Positions 61,770 to 64,000 of a DNA stretch of 64,000 nt are shown piece by piece. Source of the DNA: Hepsetus odoe (taxonomy: Eukaryota; Chordata; Actinopteri; Characiformes; Hepsetidae). Where the stretch lies: assembly GCA_017165825.1 (NCBI GenBank), contig CM029384.1, positions 13,238,215 through 13,302,214 on the forward strand, given 5' to 3'. The notes beneath the pieces were generated by a model, which was given only the letters and a program-made list of their open reading frames with translations, was not told the DNA's origin and searched no databases. A program made the position numbers and the translations under genes. Each line of letters begins with the position of its first letter. Position 1 is the first letter of the stretch.

Positions 61770-62480
61770 TGCCTCACATATCTTCTCTTATCACTGCTAA
61801 GCAGATGATATACAGCTGTATTTGTCATTCAAGCCAGATGACTCTGTGATATTAGCATGTGTCCACTTGGATGAAGGAACACCGCCTTCAGCTTAAACTC
61901 GCTAAGACTGAGCTTCCCAGCCAAACAGTCTCTCTCTCACAGCCATCAATGTAAAAATGGTCTCTTTCTCTCTTCCCCCAATCAAAGTTGTGAGAAGCCT
62001 GGGCATCATGACTGATGACCATCATGTTTCATCTGAAATTATATTCGCTCTTTATAAGGAAAATCAGACAGTTCCTGACTCAGTATGCCACCCAACTATG
62101 GGTACAGGCCATGGTTATGTCTCGTCTTGATTACTGTAATGCTCTGCTGGCAGGTCTCCCAGCAGACAAAAGTGAAACCCTTCCAGATGGTCCAGAACAC
62201 GACGGGACGTTTGGTGTTCAATAAGCCAATAAGGGCTCATGTCACTCCACTACTCACTGACTTCCACTTTGGCTGCCCGTATCAAATTCAAGTCCCTAAC
62301 ACTGGCCTACAGAGTGCTATTCAGATCTGCTCCAGGCTATTTAGGCTCAACCATACAGGCTTTACTCCTTTTCGGTCACTTTATTCTGCATCGTTGTCTG
62401 GTATTGCCATCCCTTTAAAAAAGGCAAACTCAATCCAGAATGTTCTCTTTCTTGGTTCCAAGACGGTCATCAATTGACGA
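61770..62480 (+). mobile_element. L2-type LINE, degraded
   Basis: The plus strand holds ADDIQLYLSFKPDDS near 61805-61850, the catalytic motif C block, with a stop in place of the preceding Tyr. Then come MSRLDYCNALLAGLP near 62117-62165 and the downstream C-terminal block QKVQN- and FTPFRSLYSA-like pieces in shifting frames. No intact frame remains. Confidence 0.85.
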
Positions 62481-63424
62481 TGCTACCAAACACTGTCAAT
62501 CTAACAATCTAACACAGTTACCTCAAATAATTCTACTTGTGTACTGCACTTACTTGATTAACTGTATTGTTCAGTTTAATAAAGTGGTAATTCATCTTCT
62601 GATTTTAGGACATTTTAGCACAAGCTTATCCAACTACAATAATATAAATCTACATTGATTGTAAATTTTATAAGCAGTAACTGTAAACATATTCCAGCTG
62701 CTACTGTAGCTTTTGTTAATGTTAATTCTCTCCATTGCTCTCTGACAAAAAAGAAAGATGTTTCACAATGAAGTTCTAAACTATACACTTTTTCATAAAT
62801 TCTGGCACTGAGTGCTTACTGCTCTTTATGTCAGATATTTTTCGACTCCCATGCAGCCACTAAAACAATGCCTATGAGTGCAGATGTTGAACATGCTGCT
62901 AAATTGTTTTGAGGTTTGGGTCCAGCTGTGCCATATGTTTCCATGTATTGATAATGGCAACAGGTAAGTAAGAATGTGTGAGGTATGTGATTCTCATGTT
63001 CTGAATGATGGTCTATGTTTTGAAAAATGGGTCACGGGTCAACTCTGGCACAAAAAAGACAGGAAGTTTATTTTATGCAATGAATATACACAGGAAGCTG
63101 CAGATTGCCCATTTTCTTTGTCTGGCCTGGAGCACCACAGTGGCTAAGAAAAAAAAATCTATGGTGTTTGTATTTGAATGAGGGGGCCTACTAACAACAA
63201 TGGTGAAACTGAGTGACATGTTATCAGCATATCTTAAAACAGCCTAATCTGTCAGTTTTAAAAACATGGGAAAAGATGTATGCATGGGAAAAACGTCCAG
63301 TGAGCTTTCAGAGATGTGTTTTCCTTTAGATAATTTTCCACAGTTTAACTGGATAAGGGTGTTGGGTAAGAGATTGTTTAGTTCCAGATAAGTCGCATCT
63401 CATAGTTAGATCTTTCACAAAATC
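62481..63424. other. Unassigned sequence
   Basis: No supported gene or repeat. Confidence 0.5.
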
Positions 63425-64000
63425 GTCTTCTTTCGGCCGCTCCCATTTAGGGCTCGCCACTGTGGATCATCCATCCATCCATTATCTGCTGCTTGTCCCA
63501 AACGGGGTCGCGGGGGAGTGCTGGTGCCCAACCCAGCGCACACAGGGCGAGGACGGGGGACGCACCCTGGACAGGTCGCCAGCCCATCGCAGGGAGGAGC
63601 GGGACGGGGACGGCACCTTGCTCAAGGGTACCTCAGGGCAACCCATCGGGAAGGGGTTCGAACCCCCGATCCGCCGATCATGCGGCCAACACCCTACCCA
63701 CTAGGCCACCACTGCCCCCACTGCGGATCAACCGTCTCCATTTTTTTCCGGTCCTCTGCATCTTCAGCATTCAAACAGAACACCTGCATGTCCTCTCTCA
63801 CAACATCCATAAACTTCTTTGGTCTTTCTCTTTTCCTCTTTCCTGGAAGCTTCATCCTCAACATCCTCAACATCCTCCTCCCAATATAATCCTCGTCGCT
63901 CCTCTGGACATGTCCAAACCAACTCAATCTCACTTCTCTATCTTTGTCTCCAAAATGTCTAGCCTGAGCTGTCCCTCTAATATACTCATTTCTAATCCCG
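63425..64000 (-). mobile_element. RTE-type LINE 3' end, continues past the window, split by a SINE
   Basis: The minus strand encodes LSWFGHVQRSDEDYIGRRML, then QVFCLNAEDAEDRKK, matching the copies at 15.5 and 37.6 kb. The 3' terminal part (63425-63469) is separated from the rest by the SINE at 63470-63718. The 5' side continues beyond the window. Confidence 0.9.
63470..63718 (-). mobile_element. tRNA-derived SINE, tail type A, inside an RTE LINE
   Basis: The left end has CCATCCATCCATTATCTGCT, the middle CTCAAGGGTACCTCAGGGC, and the right end is the tRNA-like head with GGGGTTCGAACCCC. The target-site duplication CACTGTGGATCA (63458-63469) and CACTGCGGATCA (63719-63730) differs by one base. 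It closely resembles the copies at 12034 and 22562. Confidence 0.93.

Overview
This window looks like nuclear DNA of a teleost fish. The evidence is GT-AG spliced exons of a vertebrate chromatin gene, an AT-rich intergenic background, and a repeat set typical of teleosts: several Tc1-like transposon families, L2, Rex1-like and RTE-type LINEs, and tRNA-derived SINEs. I cannot name the order or species from the sequence alone.

Gene content is confined to the left 6.1 kb. Five plus-strand exons (264-800, 4501-4712, 5059-5347, 5445-5610, 5806-6139) join with consistent phases into 511 residues plus a stop. They form the C-terminal part of wiz, the widely interspaced zinc finger protein that works with the G9a/GLP (EHMT2/EHMT1) H3K9 methyltransferases. 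Three C2H2 fingers are visible; the last one is split across the final intron. The start of the gene lies left of the window. A probable 3' UTR begins at 6140.

From about 6.2 kb to the end I find no exon that I can support. This 58 kb is non-coding DNA with dated layers of mobile elements. (a) Tc1/mariner-type relics: 2096-2767, 9138-9265, 11654-14739 (interrupted), 17063-17450, 19482-20710, 33296-33847, 37038-37440, 40571-41391, 44242-44480, 44741-45290, 46475-47600, 47628-47969. (b) LINEs: L2 at 12800-14678, 50985-52045, 57350-57500 and 61770-62480; RTE-type at 15490-15850, 37613-38111, 39388-39715, 55337-56455 and 63425-64000; Rex1-like at 38190-38975. (c) tRNA-derived SINEs with one shared head but two different tails: 1622-1890, 9943-10172, 12034-12272, 12291-12523, 22562-22808, 23152-23393, 58881-59130 and 63470-63718, plus fragments. 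(d) A probable solo LTR at 19086-19348.

The most informative structure is a nested stack at 11.65-14.74 kb. A Tc1-like element was split by a copy of a segment that also lies just downstream of the wiz stop codon (6877-7423). That copy then took two SINEs 5 bp apart, and an L2 LINE landed beside it. Several insertions have readable target-site duplications, and the wiz-side copy preserves the empty site. Another notable structure is a fold-back transposon family whose two arms both carry the end of the same transposase gene. I found no new enzymatic or defence system.
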